Below, piece by piece: positions 1 to 8,960 of a DNA stretch of 64,000 bases; position 1 is the first letter of the stretch; each line of letters starts with the position of its first letter. The translations under genes and the position numbers were made by a program. The DNA is from Streptomyces bottropensis ATCC 25435. Its GTDB lineage: Bacteria; Actinomycetota; Actinomycetes; Streptomycetales; Streptomycetaceae. The stretch is taken from contig NZ_KB911581.1 of NCBI RefSeq assembly GCF_000383595.1, positions 1,116,001-1,180,000 on the forward strand, written 5' to 3'. The notes beneath the pieces are model-generated. The model saw only the letters and a list, made by a program, of their open reading frames with translations. It did not search any database and was not told the origin of the DNA.

Positions 1-1
1 T

Positions 2-1288
2 GCGCGCGGCGCGAGCCTGCTGCTCGTCGCGGGCGTCGTACTGGGTGCCGGACTCACCGTGGCCGCGCTGTGGTGGGTGCTGATCCACCGCGGGGCCGTC
101 CGGGTCGCGGCGGGCGTGCTGGCCGTGGCCGCGCCGGTCGGCGTCATCTGGTGGTTCGCCGTCGCCAACCTGCTGTGGGTGGTGATCGTCTCCGCCGGGC
201 TGTGGGCCGTGGCCGTCTGGTCCGGCAAGTTCGCCCTCAGCAGCACCAAGTCCCACCAGGTGCATGTGCCCGAGCACCGCACCCCCGCCCCCATCCGGCC
301 CTTCCTCATCATGAACCCCAGGTCGGGGGGCGGGAAGGTCGAGCGTTTCCGGCTGAAGGAACGCGCCGAGCGGCTCGGCGCCACGGTCCATCTGCTCGAC
401 CCCGCGCACCACGAGGACGTCGCCGTACTGGCCCGCGACGCCGTCAGGAACGGCGCCGACCTCCTCGGTGTCGCGGGCGGCGACGGCACCCAGGCCCAGG
501 TCGCCGCCATCGCGGCCGCGTACGACGTCCCCCTCCTCGTCATCTCCGCCGGTACCCGCAACCACTTCGCCATGGACCTCGGCCTCGACCGCGACAACCC
601 CGCCGCCTGCCTCGACGCGCTCACCGACAAGGGTGTCGAGCTGCACGTCGACCTCGGCTACGCCAGCGGCCACCCGTTCGTCAACAACGCCTCCTTCGGC
701 GCGTACGCCGCCGTCGTGCAGAGCCCCGCCTACCGCGACGACAAGGTCCGCACCACTTTGGAACTGCTGCCCGAACTGCTCACGCACCAGCGGGGCCCGC
801 GGCTCACCGCCCGGATCGGGGACGCCGTCATCGACGCGCCGCAGGCCGTCCTCGTCAGCAACAACGTCTACCGCAGCGACGACCTCGTGGGCCTCGGCCG
901 CCGTGAGCGGCTGGACGCCGGGGTGCTGGGCGTCGTCGGAGTGCGCGTCGACAGCGCGGCCGAGGCCGCCGGGATGGTCCTCGGCCCGAACGCCCCCGGG
1001 CTCAGCCTCCTCGTCGCGGACGAGATCGTCGTCGAGGCCGACCGGCCCGAGATCGAGGTCGGTGTCGACGGTGAGGCCCTCCTGCTGCCCACCCCCGTCC
1101 ACTGCCGGGTCTCGCCCAAGGCCCTGCGCGTCCGTGTGCCCCGGGACCGGCCCGGCGTCCCCGAGCCCAAGCCGCCCCTGGACTGGCGCCGGCTGCGCAA
1201 GCTCGCCGCCGCGGTCGGCCGCACGGCCCTGCCCAAGCACCGCGAACGCTACGGCTGGGCGCAGCGGTTGTGGGACCGCTGGCGTTAG
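2..1288 (+). CDS. Diacylglycerol kinase family lipid kinase, 5'-truncated by the window
   Basis: The frame is open from the first bases of the window, so the gene starts upstream. The visible N-terminal part is hydrophobic (membrane segments to about nt 230). From about nt 290 follows a diacylglycerol-kinase catalytic fold: a PFLIMNPRSGGGK start, then the nucleotide-binding GGDGT motif at nt 475-490 and a later RNHFAMDLGL segment. Members phosphorylate lipid alcohols or related substrates; the actual substrate cannot be read here. The C-terminus ends in a basic tail. The last codons and the stop are duplicated in a 32-bp tandem repeat just downstream. An alternative GTG lies at 59, but the hydrophobic residues before it make a longer protein more likely. 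Confidence 0.85.
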   Translation, partial: ARGASLLLVAGVVLGAGLTVAALWWVLIHRGAVRVAAGVLAVAAPVGVIWWFAVANLLWVVIVSAGLWAVAVWSGKFALSSTKSHQVHVPEHRTPAPIRPFLIMNPRSGGGKVERFRLKERAERLGATVHLLDPAHHEDVAVLARDAVRNGADLLGVAGGDGTQAQVAAIAAAYDVPLLVISAGTRNHFAMDLGLDRDNPAACLDALTDKGVELHVDLGYASGHPFVNNASFGAYAAVVQSPAYRDDKVRTTLELLPELLTHQRGPRLTARIGDAVIDAPQAVLVSNNVYRSDDLVGLGRRERLDAGVLGVVGVRVDSAAEAAGMVLGPNAPGLSLLVADEIVVEADRPEIEVGVDGEALLLPTPVHCRVSPKALRVRVPRDRPGVPEPKPPLDWRRLRKLAAAVGRTALPKHRERYGWAQRLWDRWR

Positions 1289-1330
1289 GCGTCCGGCGGT
1301 TGTGGGACCGCTGGCGTTAGGCGTCCGGCG
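1264..1330. repeat. 32-bp tandem duplication across the kinase stop codon
   Basis: Two adjacent, identical 32-bp copies (1265-1296 and 1297-1328) contain the last codons and TAG of the kinase gene. The first TAG ends the gene, so the protein is unaffected. Perfect identity suggests a recent slippage or duplication event. Confidence 0.9.
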
Positions 1331-1442
1331 TGGCGGACGTGCACACCGTGCCCCGGGGGGCGACCCGCGGTTTCGCACAAGGTGATCCACGCCGCATCCG
1401 CCCCCGTACGGCACCGCCCGCCGCGCTGATCAGCGACTTCGT

Positions 1443-1528
1443 TGCCAGCGATCACTGGCGTGATGGGTGGACCCGGTGAAACCCTGTTACCGCCGGGTAC
1501 CCAAAGTCGTCCGGTCCGGAATACCCTG
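1443..1528 (+). promoter_or_regulatory. Candidate promoter and operator of the semialdehyde dehydrogenase gene
   Basis: A TACCCT hexamer at 1523-1528 fits a TANNNT -10 box and lies only 6 nt before the ATG at 1535. A near-leaderless transcript is therefore possible, and no clear ribosome binding site precedes this ATG. Upstream at 1444-1459 is a partial palindrome (GCCAG-6-CTGGC) that could be an operator. Both are pattern-based guesses. Confidence 0.35.
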
Positions 1529-1534
1529 CGCGTC

Positions 1535-3190
1535 ATGACGGACTCGCAGGCCCCCGAAAAGACCGGCACGACCATCACGGGAACGACCGGCACGGCACGG
1601 ACGACCGGCACCAACCCCCTCGCGGCAGCCCCGCAGGGCGCCCGTACCGCCGCCGATGTGGTCACCCCCGAACTGGTCGCCCAGCTCACCAAGGGCGTGG
1701 TCGGCTCCGGCCGGACCGCCAACCACACGCCCTTCACCGGTGAGAAGCTGGCCGACCTGCCGGAGTCCACCCCCGAGGACGTGGCGACGGCCTACGAGCG
1801 GGCCCGCGCCGCCCAGGCCGTCTGGGCCCAGCGACCGGTGCGCGAGCGCGCCGCCGTCCTGCTCCGCTTCCACGACCTGGTGCTGGAGCGCCAGGGCGAG
1901 GTGCTCGACCTCATCCAGCTGGAGACCGGCAAGGCCCGTCTGCACGCCCACGAGGAGGTCCAGGCCGTCGCGGTCGCCGCCCGGCACTACGGCCGCAAGG
2001 CCCCCTTCTATCTGAAGCCGAAGCGGCACACCGGCGCCGTGCCGACCCTCACCAAGGTCACCGAGCTGCGCCACCCGCGCGGTGTGATCGGCCAGATCGC
2101 CCCCTGGAACTACCCGCTCGAACTGTCGGTCGGCGACGCGATCCCCGCCTTCGTCGCGGGCAACGCGGTCGTCATGAAGCCCGACACGGAGACCTGCCTG
2201 ACCGCCCTGTGGGCCCGCGACCTGCTCATCGAGGCCGGACTGCCCGCCGACGTCTTCCAGGTCGTCCTCGGCGAGGGCCCCGTCATCGGCCCCGAGGTCG
2301 TGCGGCACGCCGACTACGTGTCCTTCACCGGCTCCACCCGCACCGGCCGCGAGGTCGCCCAGGGCGCCGCCGCCCGCCTCGTCGGCGTCTCCCTCGAACT
2401 CGGCGGCAAGAACGCCATGCTGGTCCTGGCCGACGCCGACATAGAGAAGGCCGCGGCGGGAGCCGTCCGCGCCTGCTTCTCCTCCGCCGGCCAACTCTGC
2501 ATCTCCATCGAGCGCCTGTACGTCCACGAGTCCGTCGCGGACGCCTTCCTGGAGCGCTTCGCCGCCCGCACCAAGGCCATGCGGCTGGGCAAGTCCCTCG
2601 CCTACGGCGCCGAGATGGGCTCCCTCGTCGGCGCACGCCAGCTGGAGACCGTCAGCCGCCACGTCGACGAGGCCGTGGAGAAGGGCGCGAAGGTCGTCGC
2701 GGGCGGCGTCGCCCGCCCCGACATCGGCCCCTACTTCTACGAGCCCACGATCCTCGACGGCGTCACCGAACCCATGTCCGTGTGCACGGAGGAGACCTTC
2801 GGCCCGGTCGTCTCCATCTACCGCTTCACGGACGAGGACGAGGCCGTCGCGGAGGCCAACTCCACCGCGTACGGCCTCAACGCCTCCGTCTGGACCAAGG
2901 ACGGCCGCCGCGGCCGCGAGATCGCCTCCCGCGTGCGCGCCGGCACGGTCAACGTCAACGAGGGCTACGCCTCCGCCTACGGCAGCGTCCAGTCCCCGAT
3001 GGGCGGCATGAAGGACTCCGGCCTCGGCCGCCGCCACGGCTCCGAGGGCATCCTCAAGTACACGGAGGCCCAGACCGTCGCCCAGCAGCGCCTGCTGCCC
3101 ATGGCCCCGTCCCTGGGCATGGACGACGAGAAGTACGCCCAGTTCATGAGCCGCAGCCTGAAGGCGATGAAGGCGCTGCGCCTGAGGTGA
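1535..3190 (+). CDS. gabD: Succinate-semialdehyde dehydrogenase (NAD(P)+), aldehyde dehydrogenase superfamily
   Basis: This 551-residue enzyme should oxidise succinate semialdehyde (or a similar aldehyde) to the acid in the cytoplasm, feeding the TCA cycle. Hallmarks are the APWNYPLE segment of the cofactor domain, the FTGST loop, the general base Glu in LELGGKN and the catalytic Cys in SSAGQLC. The length and the NVNEGY and PMGGMKDSG segments match the actinobacterial GabD2 type. ATG 1535 is chosen because the ALDH fold starts soon after it; the Thr/Gly-rich first 35 residues are probably disordered. It is followed at 84 nt by a GMC oxidoreductase in the same direction, so the two may be cotranscribed. 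Exact substrate is inferred from family resemblance. Confidence 0.85.
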   Translation: MTDSQAPEKTGTTITGTTGTARTTGTNPLAAAPQGARTAADVVTPELVAQLTKGVVGSGRTANHTPFTGEKLADLPESTPEDVATAYERARAAQAVWAQRPVRERAAVLLRFHDLVLERQGEVLDLIQLETGKARLHAHEEVQAVAVAARHYGRKAPFYLKPKRHTGAVPTLTKVTELRHPRGVIGQIAPWNYPLELSVGDAIPAFVAGNAVVMKPDTETCLTALWARDLLIEAGLPADVFQVVLGEGPVIGPEVVRHADYVSFTGSTRTGREVAQGAAARLVGVSLELGGKNAMLVLADADIEKAAAGAVRACFSSAGQLCISIERLYVHESVADAFLERFAARTKAMRLGKSLAYGAEMGSLVGARQLETVSRHVDEAVEKGAKVVAGGVARPDIGPYFYEPTILDGVTEPMSVCTEETFGPVVSIYRFTDEDEAVAEANSTAYGLNASVWTKDGRRGREIASRVRAGTVNVNEGYASAYGSVQSPMGGMKDSGLGRRHGSEGILKYTEAQTVAQQRLLPMAPSLGMDDEKYAQFMSRSLKAMKALRLR

Positions 3191-3195
3191 GCGCC

Positions 3196-3243
3196 CCGTG
3201 AGGGGGCGCGGGGAAGCGCGTGAGCAACCACATACGGCCCGCA
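3196..3243. repeat. Diverged copy of a common Streptomyces intergenic repeat
   Basis: The stretch reads like a degraded version of the GGGGCGCGGGGAACTGCGCG...CGGCCCGC element that is scattered between streptomycete genes. A better-preserved copy occurs at 29971-30043. Confidence 0.45.
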
Positions 3244-3274
3244 AGCTGAGGACCGTTCTCGACGAGGAGAACAA

Positions 3275-5056
3275 GTGTCGTACGACTATGACGTCATCGT
3301 GGTCGGATCAGGATTCGGCGGTTCTGTCACCGCGCTGCGCCTGACCGAGAAGGGCTACAAGGTCGGCGTCGTGGAAGCGGGCCGTCGCTTCACCCGCGCA
3401 ACCCTCCCCAAGAACTCCTGGGACCTCAAGAACTACCTCTGGGCCCCCGCCCTCGGCATGTACGGCCTCCAGCGCATCCATCTGCTGGGCAACGTCATGG
3501 TGCTGGCCGGGGCCGGCGTGGGCGGCGGCTCCCTCAACTACGCCAACACCCTCTACGAACCGCCGAAGCCGTTCTTCGAGGACCCGCAGTGGAAGGACAT
3601 CACCAACTGGCAGGAGGAGCTGAAGCCGTACTACGACCAGGCCCGGCGCATGCTCGGCGTACGGCTCAACCCGACGATGACCCCCTCCGACGTGCACCTG
3701 AAGGCCGCCGCCGAGCGGATGGGTGTCGGCGACAGCTTCCACCTCGCCCCGGTCGGTGTCTTCTTCGGCGACGGCGAGGACGCCGACGGCACCGCGAAGG
3801 CCGCCCCCGGCGAGCAGGTGGCAGACCCCTACTTCGGCGGCGCGGGCCCGGCCCGCAGGGCCTGCACCGAGTGCGGCGAGTGCATGACCGGCTGCCGCCA
3901 CGGCGCCAAGAACACCCTCAACGAGAACTACCTCCACCTCGCCGAGAAGGCGGGCGCGGTCGTCCACCCGATGACCACGGTCGTCGCCGTCACCGAGGAC
4001 TCCCAGGGCGGCTACGCCGTCACGACCCTGCCGACCGACGCGCGCCGCAAGGGTGACTCCCGCGTGCTGAAGGCCCGCCGCGTCGTCCTCGCCGCCGGCA
4101 CCTACGGCACCCAGACCCTGCTGCACCGGATGAAGGCGGGCGGCCAACTGCCGCACATCTCCGACCGGTTGGGCATGCTGACCCGCACCAACTCGGAGGC
4201 CCTGGTCGGCGCCCAGACCGACCGGCGCCGCTACCGCAAGGCCCACGGCGCGCCCGAGGTCGACTTCACCCGGGGCGTGGCGATCACCTCCTCGATCCAC
4301 CCCGACGAGAACACCCACATCGAGCCGGTCCGCTACGGCAAGGGGTCCAACGCGATGGGTGGCCTGTCGATCCTCCAGGTCCCCTACGCGGGCGGCACCG
4401 CGTCGGACGCCTCCCGGGTGCTCGGCTGGCTGGCGAACGCGGTCAGACACCCCTTGCTGGTGGCCCGCTCACTGTCCAACCGCCGCTGGTCGGAGCGGAC
4501 CATCATCGGTCTGGTGATGCAGTCCCTGGACAACTCCCTGTCGACGCATCTGAAGCCGAAGGGCCTCGGCAAGGGACTGTTGACGGCACGTCAGGGTCAT
4601 GGCGCGCCCAATCCCAAGCAGATCGAGGCCGCTTCGACGGCCGCCGCCACCCTCGCCGCCGAGATCAACGGCTTCGCCGGCAGCAACGTGGGCGAGCTGA
4701 TGGGAACCCCGCTCACCGCGCACTTCCTCGGCGGCTGCCCCATCGGTGCCACGGCGGCCGACGGCGTCATCGACCCGTACCACCGCCTCTACGGCCACCC
4801 CGGCATCTCCGTCGTCGACGGCGCCGCCGTCTCCGCGAACCTGGGGGTGAACCCCTCGCTGACCATCACCGCCCAGGCCGAGCGCGCGATGTCGTACTGG
4901 CCGAACAAGGGCGAGGCCGACCACCGCCCGGCCCCGGGAGCGGCCTACGAGCGCCTCGTTCCCGTGGAGCCCCTGCGTCCGGCGGTCCCGGCGGACGCCT
5001 TCGGCGCGCTGCGGCTGCCGCTGCTGCCGGTACCGGCCGTTCCGCCGAAGAAGTAG
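3275..5056 (+). CDS. GMC-family FAD-dependent oxidoreductase (cholesterol-oxidase-like)
   Basis: The 593-residue protein opens with the dinucleotide-binding motif VVGSGFGGSV, which holds FAD, followed by the GAGVGGGSLNYANT segment typical of the cholesterol oxidase ChoD branch of GMC oxidoreductases. A cysteine-rich CTECGECMTGC motif at about residues 200-212 is shared by that branch. The C-terminal GMC domain contains HFLGGCPIG and NPSLTI segments. The reaction should be oxidation of an alcohol, possibly a sterol or another lipid; the substrate is not certain. GTG 3275 is preceded by a GAGGAGA ribosome binding site. It lies directly downstream of the semialdehyde dehydrogenase, so the pair may act on alcohol and aldehyde steps of one pathway (inference). 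Confidence 0.85.
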   Translation: MSYDYDVIVVGSGFGGSVTALRLTEKGYKVGVVEAGRRFTRATLPKNSWDLKNYLWAPALGMYGLQRIHLLGNVMVLAGAGVGGGSLNYANTLYEPPKPFFEDPQWKDITNWQEELKPYYDQARRMLGVRLNPTMTPSDVHLKAAAERMGVGDSFHLAPVGVFFGDGEDADGTAKAAPGEQVADPYFGGAGPARRACTECGECMTGCRHGAKNTLNENYLHLAEKAGAVVHPMTTVVAVTEDSQGGYAVTTLPTDARRKGDSRVLKARRVVLAAGTYGTQTLLHRMKAGGQLPHISDRLGMLTRTNSEALVGAQTDRRRYRKAHGAPEVDFTRGVAITSSIHPDENTHIEPVRYGKGSNAMGGLSILQVPYAGGTASDASRVLGWLANAVRHPLLVARSLSNRRWSERTIIGLVMQSLDNSLSTHLKPKGLGKGLLTARQGHGAPNPKQIEAASTAAATLAAEINGFAGSNVGELMGTPLTAHFLGGCPIGATAADGVIDPYHRLYGHPGISVVDGAAVSANLGVNPSLTITAQAERAMSYWPNKGEADHRPAPGAAYERLVPVEPLRPAVPADAFGALRLPLLPVPAVPPKK

Positions 5057-5109
5057 GTCCGGCCGGTGCGTCCGCGGCGGCGACGGCGGTGCGGGAGAGG
5101 ACAGCGGAG

Positions 5110-5148
5110 AAGGACCCGCACCCCCCTCCGAGCGCGGGTCCTTCTCTC
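5110..5148 (+). terminator. Rho-independent terminator after the GMC oxidoreductase
   Basis: A perfect 10-bp stem (5110-5119 with 5134-5143) carrying AAGGACCCGC is followed by a short TC-rich run. Confidence 0.75.
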
Positions 5149-5343
5149 GTGTGCCAGGTGTGACCGGTGAGTCGTGTGAAGGGTTGCCCCCGCGATGACA
5201 GTTTTCTGGTGTGACCTGAGTCACACTCCGCTGAGGCTGAAGTGATACCCGAAACCGCTTGTGGTGCCAGGTCGCGCCCATGATCTGATGTGGCCTGTGA
5301 GGCCTCTGTGAGGCATGCGAGAAAAGCCGTAAGGGTGGGGGAC

Positions 5344-6093
5344 ATGAAGGTGGGGGACATGAGATCGAAGGTGTCGCGGGCGGTGGCGGCCGTCTCGGTC
5401 GCGGCCGCGCTGGGGCTCACCGCGGCGTGCGGCGGGGGCGGCGACGAGGCCAAGGACGCGGAGGCGAAGCCGTCGGCCGCCGGGGACGCGAAGGGCGGGC
5501 AGGACGGGCAGGACGGGGCCGGGAAGGCCGCGCTGACCGAGGCCCAGCTGAAGGAGGCGGCCCTCGCGAAGGGGGACGTGAAGGGCTACAAGATCGCCGA
5601 CATGCCCGCGGAGGACATGCCCGCCGTGCCCGTTCCCGCGAACCCGGCCGCCTGCCAGCCGCTCGCGAACATGTTCAACTTCACCTCGGACCCGCAGCCG
5701 AAGGCCCGCGCCGGACGCACCGTCACCTCCGAGGACAAGCTCTCCGCGAGCGTCATCTCCCTCGCCCTCGCCGCACACGAGGAGAGCGACGCCGAGAAGG
5801 TCATGGCCGATCTGCGCGAGGCGACGGAGAACTGCGACGGGTACGAGCACGTCGGCAACAAGTACACCGACGTCGAGGCCCGCACCGCCCCGAAGCAGGG
5901 CGACGAGGCCGTCGCGTACAAGCTGAAGGCCGACATCGAGGGCGCCAAGATCCCGATGTCCTTCACGGTGGTGCGCAGCGGTTCGACGCTGATCGGGTTC
6001 TACTCGATGAACATGCTCGACGCGGACAAGGCCGAGGTGCCGGACGCGATCATCGACGCACAGGTCGCGAAGCTGGAGAAGGCCGCCGGCTGA
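5344..6093 (+). CDS. Secreted lipoprotein of unknown function
   Basis: A basic N-terminus and an Ala/Val-rich hydrophobic core lead to the lipobox LTAAC, so the mature protein should be lipid-anchored on the outer face of the membrane. A charged, Gly/Ala-rich linker follows, then a roughly 180-residue globular domain with two Cys. It resembles PknH-like extracellular sensor domains in general pattern, but I cannot assign it firmly. Two ATGs (5344 and 5359) are each preceded by the same AAGGTGGGGG-type ribosome binding site, because a 15-bp block is duplicated. Either can start the protein without changing the mature form. The gene stands alone between two terminators. Confidence 0.8.
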   Translation: MKVGDMRSKVSRAVAAVSVAAALGLTAACGGGGDEAKDAEAKPSAAGDAKGGQDGQDGAGKAALTEAQLKEAALAKGDVKGYKIADMPAEDMPAVPVPANPAACQPLANMFNFTSDPQPKARAGRTVTSEDKLSASVISLALAAHEESDAEKVMADLREATENCDGYEHVGNKYTDVEARTAPKQGDEAVAYKLKADIEGAKIPMSFTVVRSGSTLIGFYSMNMLDADKAEVPDAIIDAQVAKLEKAAG

Positions 6094-6110
6094 GCGGACC
6101 ACGGCGTGAC

Positions 6111-6148
6111 GAAGGGCCCCGCGGGACGGAAGTCGCGGGGCCCTTCTG
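6111..6148 (+). terminator. Rho-independent terminator after the lipoprotein gene
   Basis: GAAGGGCCCCGCG (6111-6123) pairs with the CGCGGGGCCCTTC arm (6134-6146) to give a 13-bp stem 17 nt after the stop. Confidence 0.8.
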
Positions 6149-6663
6149 CGTCAGCACCGGCGTCAGGGCGGCGCCGGTGCCCCGAAGCGGCACCGGGGGG
6201 TCGCGCCGCGTGTCGGGATGGTGAATGAGGGGGCTGCACCCGGCGCACCGGGGGTGTGCGCCTGGTGTCGACCAGGGGCGGTCGACGGTGTCCTGTTCCG
6301 CGGTGTCCTGTTCTGCAGCGTTCTGTTCTTCAGTGTCCTGTTTCCGTGTCGTGAGGCGGGGCGACGGCCTCCGCAACCGTTCCGGCCACCCTCGGACAGG
6401 TTTCCGCCGGCCGGCCCCGGGCGTCCCCGGAGCCGGCCGTTCTCTCGTGTGACCGGGCTGCTGTCCCCTGCCGTCCGGTCACCACCCTGGAGCGAGGTCC
6501 CACGGCGCACGGCACGATCCGTACGCCTCATCGCTCCAGCGGAGCCACGCGTGGTTCTTTCGGGTCCGGACCTGGCTGGCACGGACACCGACACCAACGA
6601 AGCGCGGCGGGCGACGGTCACGCGCCGTACGGGTGAGAGGGCAGGCGTATGTACGTGCGCCGG
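6149..6663. other. Gene-poor interval with a 15-bp tandem repeat
   Basis: No open frame here has a convincing start, ribosome binding site or family match. The main structure is the tandem repeat at 6287-6346. The 3' end of the chorismate mutase gene abuts the right side. Confidence 0.5.
6287..6346. repeat. Four imperfect copies of a 15-bp tandem repeat
   Basis: Units 6287-6301, 6302-6316, 6317-6331 and 6332-6346 follow the pattern GGTGTCCTGTTCYGC. Read on the minus strand they would encode AEQDT-like pentapeptides, but no supported gene covers them. Confidence 0.85.
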
Positions 6664-7035
6664 TCAGATGCGACCCCGACACAGCTCCAGCAGCGTCATG
6701 GCGAGCGCGGTGCCGGGCTTGCCGAGGGCGTCCCTGTAGTGACCCAGGACCTCCATCTCGCGGGAGAGGTTCACCCGGCGGCCGCCGGACTCGATCCGGG
6801 CCCGCTGGATCACGGTGGAGACCGCCACCCGTTCCTGGATCAGGCCGATGATCCGGTCGTCGAGCGCGTCGATGCGCTCACGGGCACCGGTGATCACGCC
6901 GGCGGCCTCGGAGGTACGGGCGCCGGTGATGTCGGTGGCGTAGGTGGTGGCAGCGGTCGTGGCCGTGGCGGCGGTGTTGGCGGTCGTGGAGGTGGCGGCG
7001 GTGATGGCGGTGGTGGCGGCGGCGGTGGTGGTCAT
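6664..7035 (-). CDS. Chorismate mutase (AroQ type)
   Basis: Residues from about 50 to the end form an all-helical AroQ chorismate mutase domain: [22 protein letters not shown], then the [20 protein letters not shown] stretch carrying the usual Arg/Lys and Glu active-site positions. The enzyme converts chorismate to prephenate, the branch toward phenylalanine and tyrosine. The first 40 residues are an odd run of Thr and Ala (encoded by ACC/GCC repeats) that is probably disordered, and the real start could be further in. ATG 7035 is preceded by GGAGCC. Upstream lies a short Phe/Tyr-containing leader ORF and a hairpin, so attenuation by aromatic amino acids is plausible. guaA is transcribed divergently. 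Confidence 0.85.
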   Translation of the reverse strand: MTTTAAATTAITAATSTTANTAATATTAATTYATDITGARTSEAAGVITGARERIDALDDRIIGLIQERVAVSTVIQRARIESGGRRVNLSREMEVLGHYRDALGKPGTALAMTLLELCRGRI

Positions 7036-7091
7036 GGGGAGGCTCCTGGTCGGAAGAGGCTCCCGGGGCGGCAGGACCGGGAAACGCCAGA

Positions 7092-7118
7092 CGCCCCGGA
7101 CCTTGTCGGTCCGGGGCG
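7092..7118 (-). promoter_or_regulatory. Candidate attenuator hairpin before chorismate mutase
   Basis: CGCCCCGGACC (7092-7102) and its perfect complement (7108-7118) form an 11-bp stem with a 5-nt loop between the leader ORF and the chorismate mutase start. On the transcribed minus strand the stem is followed by a short TCTGGCGTTT stretch. It could be the terminator arm of an attenuator; the competing antiterminator has not been worked out. Confidence 0.55.
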
Positions 7119-7143
7119 CCTGGGAAAGTCGCTCGTCAGTGAC

Positions 7144-7215
7144 TCAAGCAACACGACCATGGCAGCCGGCGGACCGGGTGCCATAGGTAAAGAGGAAGGT
7201 CGGGTGCGTGAGCAT
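7144..7215 (-). CDS. Putative aromatic-residue leader peptide (23 residues)
   Basis: The frame reads [20 protein letters not shown] and ends three residues later. It places two Phe and one Tyr within six residues, as expected of a leader peptide sensing charged Phe/Tyr tRNA. It ends 109 nt before the chorismate mutase ATG, with the 7092-7118 hairpin between them. A CATACT hexamer lies 7 nt before its ATG and no ribosome binding site is visible, so the transcript could be leaderless. It is too short for family comparison; the role is inferred from position and composition. Confidence 0.5.
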   Translation of the reverse strand: MLTHPTFLFTYGTRSAGCHGRVA

Positions 7216-7316
7216 GGGCGCCAGTATGCCACGGCCCGTTCCGGCTCGGTTCTGCGCCGGGGGCCGGGGGCCGGGGGGAGCCCACCGTGGGCCCGCTCCG
7301 CCGGGGCGCACCCCGG

Positions 7317-7322
7317 TAGACT
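7317..7322 (+). promoter_or_regulatory. Candidate -10 box of guaA
   Basis: TAGACT fits TANNNT and would start transcription near 7328, about 35 nt before the guaA GTG. No good -35 box is visible. Confidence 0.35.
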
Positions 7323-7362
7323 CGACCACACAGACCCCCGCCCCACCGCCGGAAGGCACCCC

Positions 7363-8943
7363 GTGTCATCAGCGAACCCCGCTGCCGCCGTCCCCGACAC
7401 CGTCCTGGTGGTCGACTTCGGCGCCCAGTACGCCCAGCTCATCGCCCGACGGGTCCGCGAGGCCCGGGTCTACAGCGAGATCGTGCCGAGCACCATGCCG
7501 GTCGCGGAGATGCTCGCCAAGAACCCGGCGGCGATCATCCTCTCCGGCGGCCCCTCCTCGGTCTACGCCGAGGGCGCCCCCCGCCTCGACCGCGCGCTCT
7601 TCGAGGCCGGTGTCCCCGTCTTCGGCATGTGCTACGGCTTCCAGCTGATGGCCACCACCCTCGGCGGCACCGTCGACAACACGGGGGCGCGTGAGTACGG
7701 CCGTACGCCCCTGCATGTCGCCAAGTCCGGCAGCACCCTCTTCGAGGGGACCCCCGACGAGCAGTCGGTCTGGATGTCCCACGGCGACGCCTGCTCCGCC
7801 GCCCCCGAGGGCTTCTCCGTCACCGCCTCCACCGACGTCGTCCCGGTCGCCGCCTTCGAGAACGACGAGAAGAAGCTGTATGGCGTCCAGTACCACCCGG
7901 AGGTCATGCACTCCACGCACGGCCAGCAGGTCCTGGAGCACTTCCTCTACCGAGGAGCGGGCATCACCCCGAGCTGGACCACCGGCAACGTGATCGAGGA
8001 GCAGGTCGAGGCCATCCGCGAGCTGGTCGGTGACAAGCGCGCGATCTGCGGCCTGTCCGGCGGTGTGGACTCCGCGGTCGCCGCGGCCCTCGTGCAGAAG
8101 GCCATCGGCTCCCAGCTGACCTGCGTGTACGTCGACCACGGTCTGATGCGCAAGAACGAGACCGAGCAGGTCGAGAAGGACTTCGTCGCCGCGACCGGCG
8201 TCCAGCTGAAGGTCGTCGACGCGGAGGAGCGGTTCCTCAAGGCGCTCGCCGGGGTCTCCGACCCCGAGCAGAAGCGGAAGATCATCGGCCGCGAGTTCAT
8301 CCGCGTCTTCGAGCAGGCGCAGGCGGAGATCATCGCCGACGAGGGCCCCGAGGTCGCCTTCCTCGTCCAGGGCACGCTCTACCCGGACGTCGTCGAGTCC
8401 GGCGGCGGCACCGGCACGGCCAACATCAAGTCCCACCACAACGTGGGCGGTCTGCCGGAAGACCTCGAATTCAAGCTGATCGAGCCGCTCCGCCAGCTCT
8501 TCAAGGACGAGGTCCGGATGGTCGGCCAGGAGCTGGGGCTCCCGGAGGAGATCGTCCAGCGCCAGCCGTTCCCGGGCCCCGGCCTCGGCATCCGGATCGT
8601 CGGCGAGGTCACCAAGGAGCGACTCGACCTGCTCCGCGACGCCGATGCCATCGCCCGCGAGGAGCTGACGGCCGCCGGCCTCGACCGGGACATCTGGCAG
8701 TGCCCGGTGGTGCTGCTGGCGGACGTCCGGTCCGTCGGCGTCCAGGGCGACGGCCGCACCTACGGCCACCCCATCGTCCTGCGCCCGGTCTCCTCCGAGG
8801 ACGCCATGACGGCCGACTGGTCCCGGCTGCCGTACGAGGTCCTCGCGAAGATCTCGACCCGGATCACCAACGAGGTCGCGGACGTCAACCGGGTCGTCCT
8901 CGACGTGACGAGCAAGCCCCCGGGCACCATCGAGTGGGAGTGA
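7363..8943 (+). CDS. guaA: GMP synthase (glutamine-hydrolysing)
   Basis: GuaA aminates XMP to GMP using glutamine and ATP, the last step of guanine nucleotide synthesis, in the cytoplasm. The 526-residue protein has the class I amidotransferase domain with the catalytic Cys in FGMCYGFQL and the His/Glu of QYHPEV. It is followed by the ATP-pyrophosphatase domain with the PP-loop [11 protein letters not shown] and a C-terminal dimerisation domain ending [12 protein letters not shown] 7363 is chosen because a GGAAGG ribosome binding site precedes it and the GATase fold begins 15 residues later. It is transcribed divergently from chorismate mutase. Confidence 0.97.
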   Translation: MSSANPAAAVPDTVLVVDFGAQYAQLIARRVREARVYSEIVPSTMPVAEMLAKNPAAIILSGGPSSVYAEGAPRLDRALFEAGVPVFGMCYGFQLMATTLGGTVDNTGAREYGRTPLHVAKSGSTLFEGTPDEQSVWMSHGDACSAAPEGFSVTASTDVVPVAAFENDEKKLYGVQYHPEVMHSTHGQQVLEHFLYRGAGITPSWTTGNVIEEQVEAIRELVGDKRAICGLSGGVDSAVAAALVQKAIGSQLTCVYVDHGLMRKNETEQVEKDFVAATGVQLKVVDAEERFLKALAGVSDPEQKRKIIGREFIRVFEQAQAEIIADEGPEVAFLVQGTLYPDVVESGGGTGTANIKSHHNVGGLPEDLEFKLIEPLRQLFKDEVRMVGQELGLPEEIVQRQPFPGPGLGIRIVGEVTKERLDLLRDADAIAREELTAAGLDRDIWQCPVVLLADVRSVGVQGDGRTYGHPIVLRPVSSEDAMTADWSRLPYEVLAKISTRITNEVADVNRVVLDVTSKPPGTIEWE

Positions 8944-8960
8944 GCCCTTTTTGACCGGGC

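Noticed and set aside
6218..6739. Plus-strand frame across the 15-bp repeat
   Set aside because: It runs into the antisense of chorismate mutase and has no recognisable product; the repeat explains the open frame.
6937..6960. Another TGTCGGTG on the plus strand
   Set aside because: No TANNNT box lies 8 bases downstream and it falls inside the chorismate mutase gene, so it is not counted as a DNA-damage promoter.
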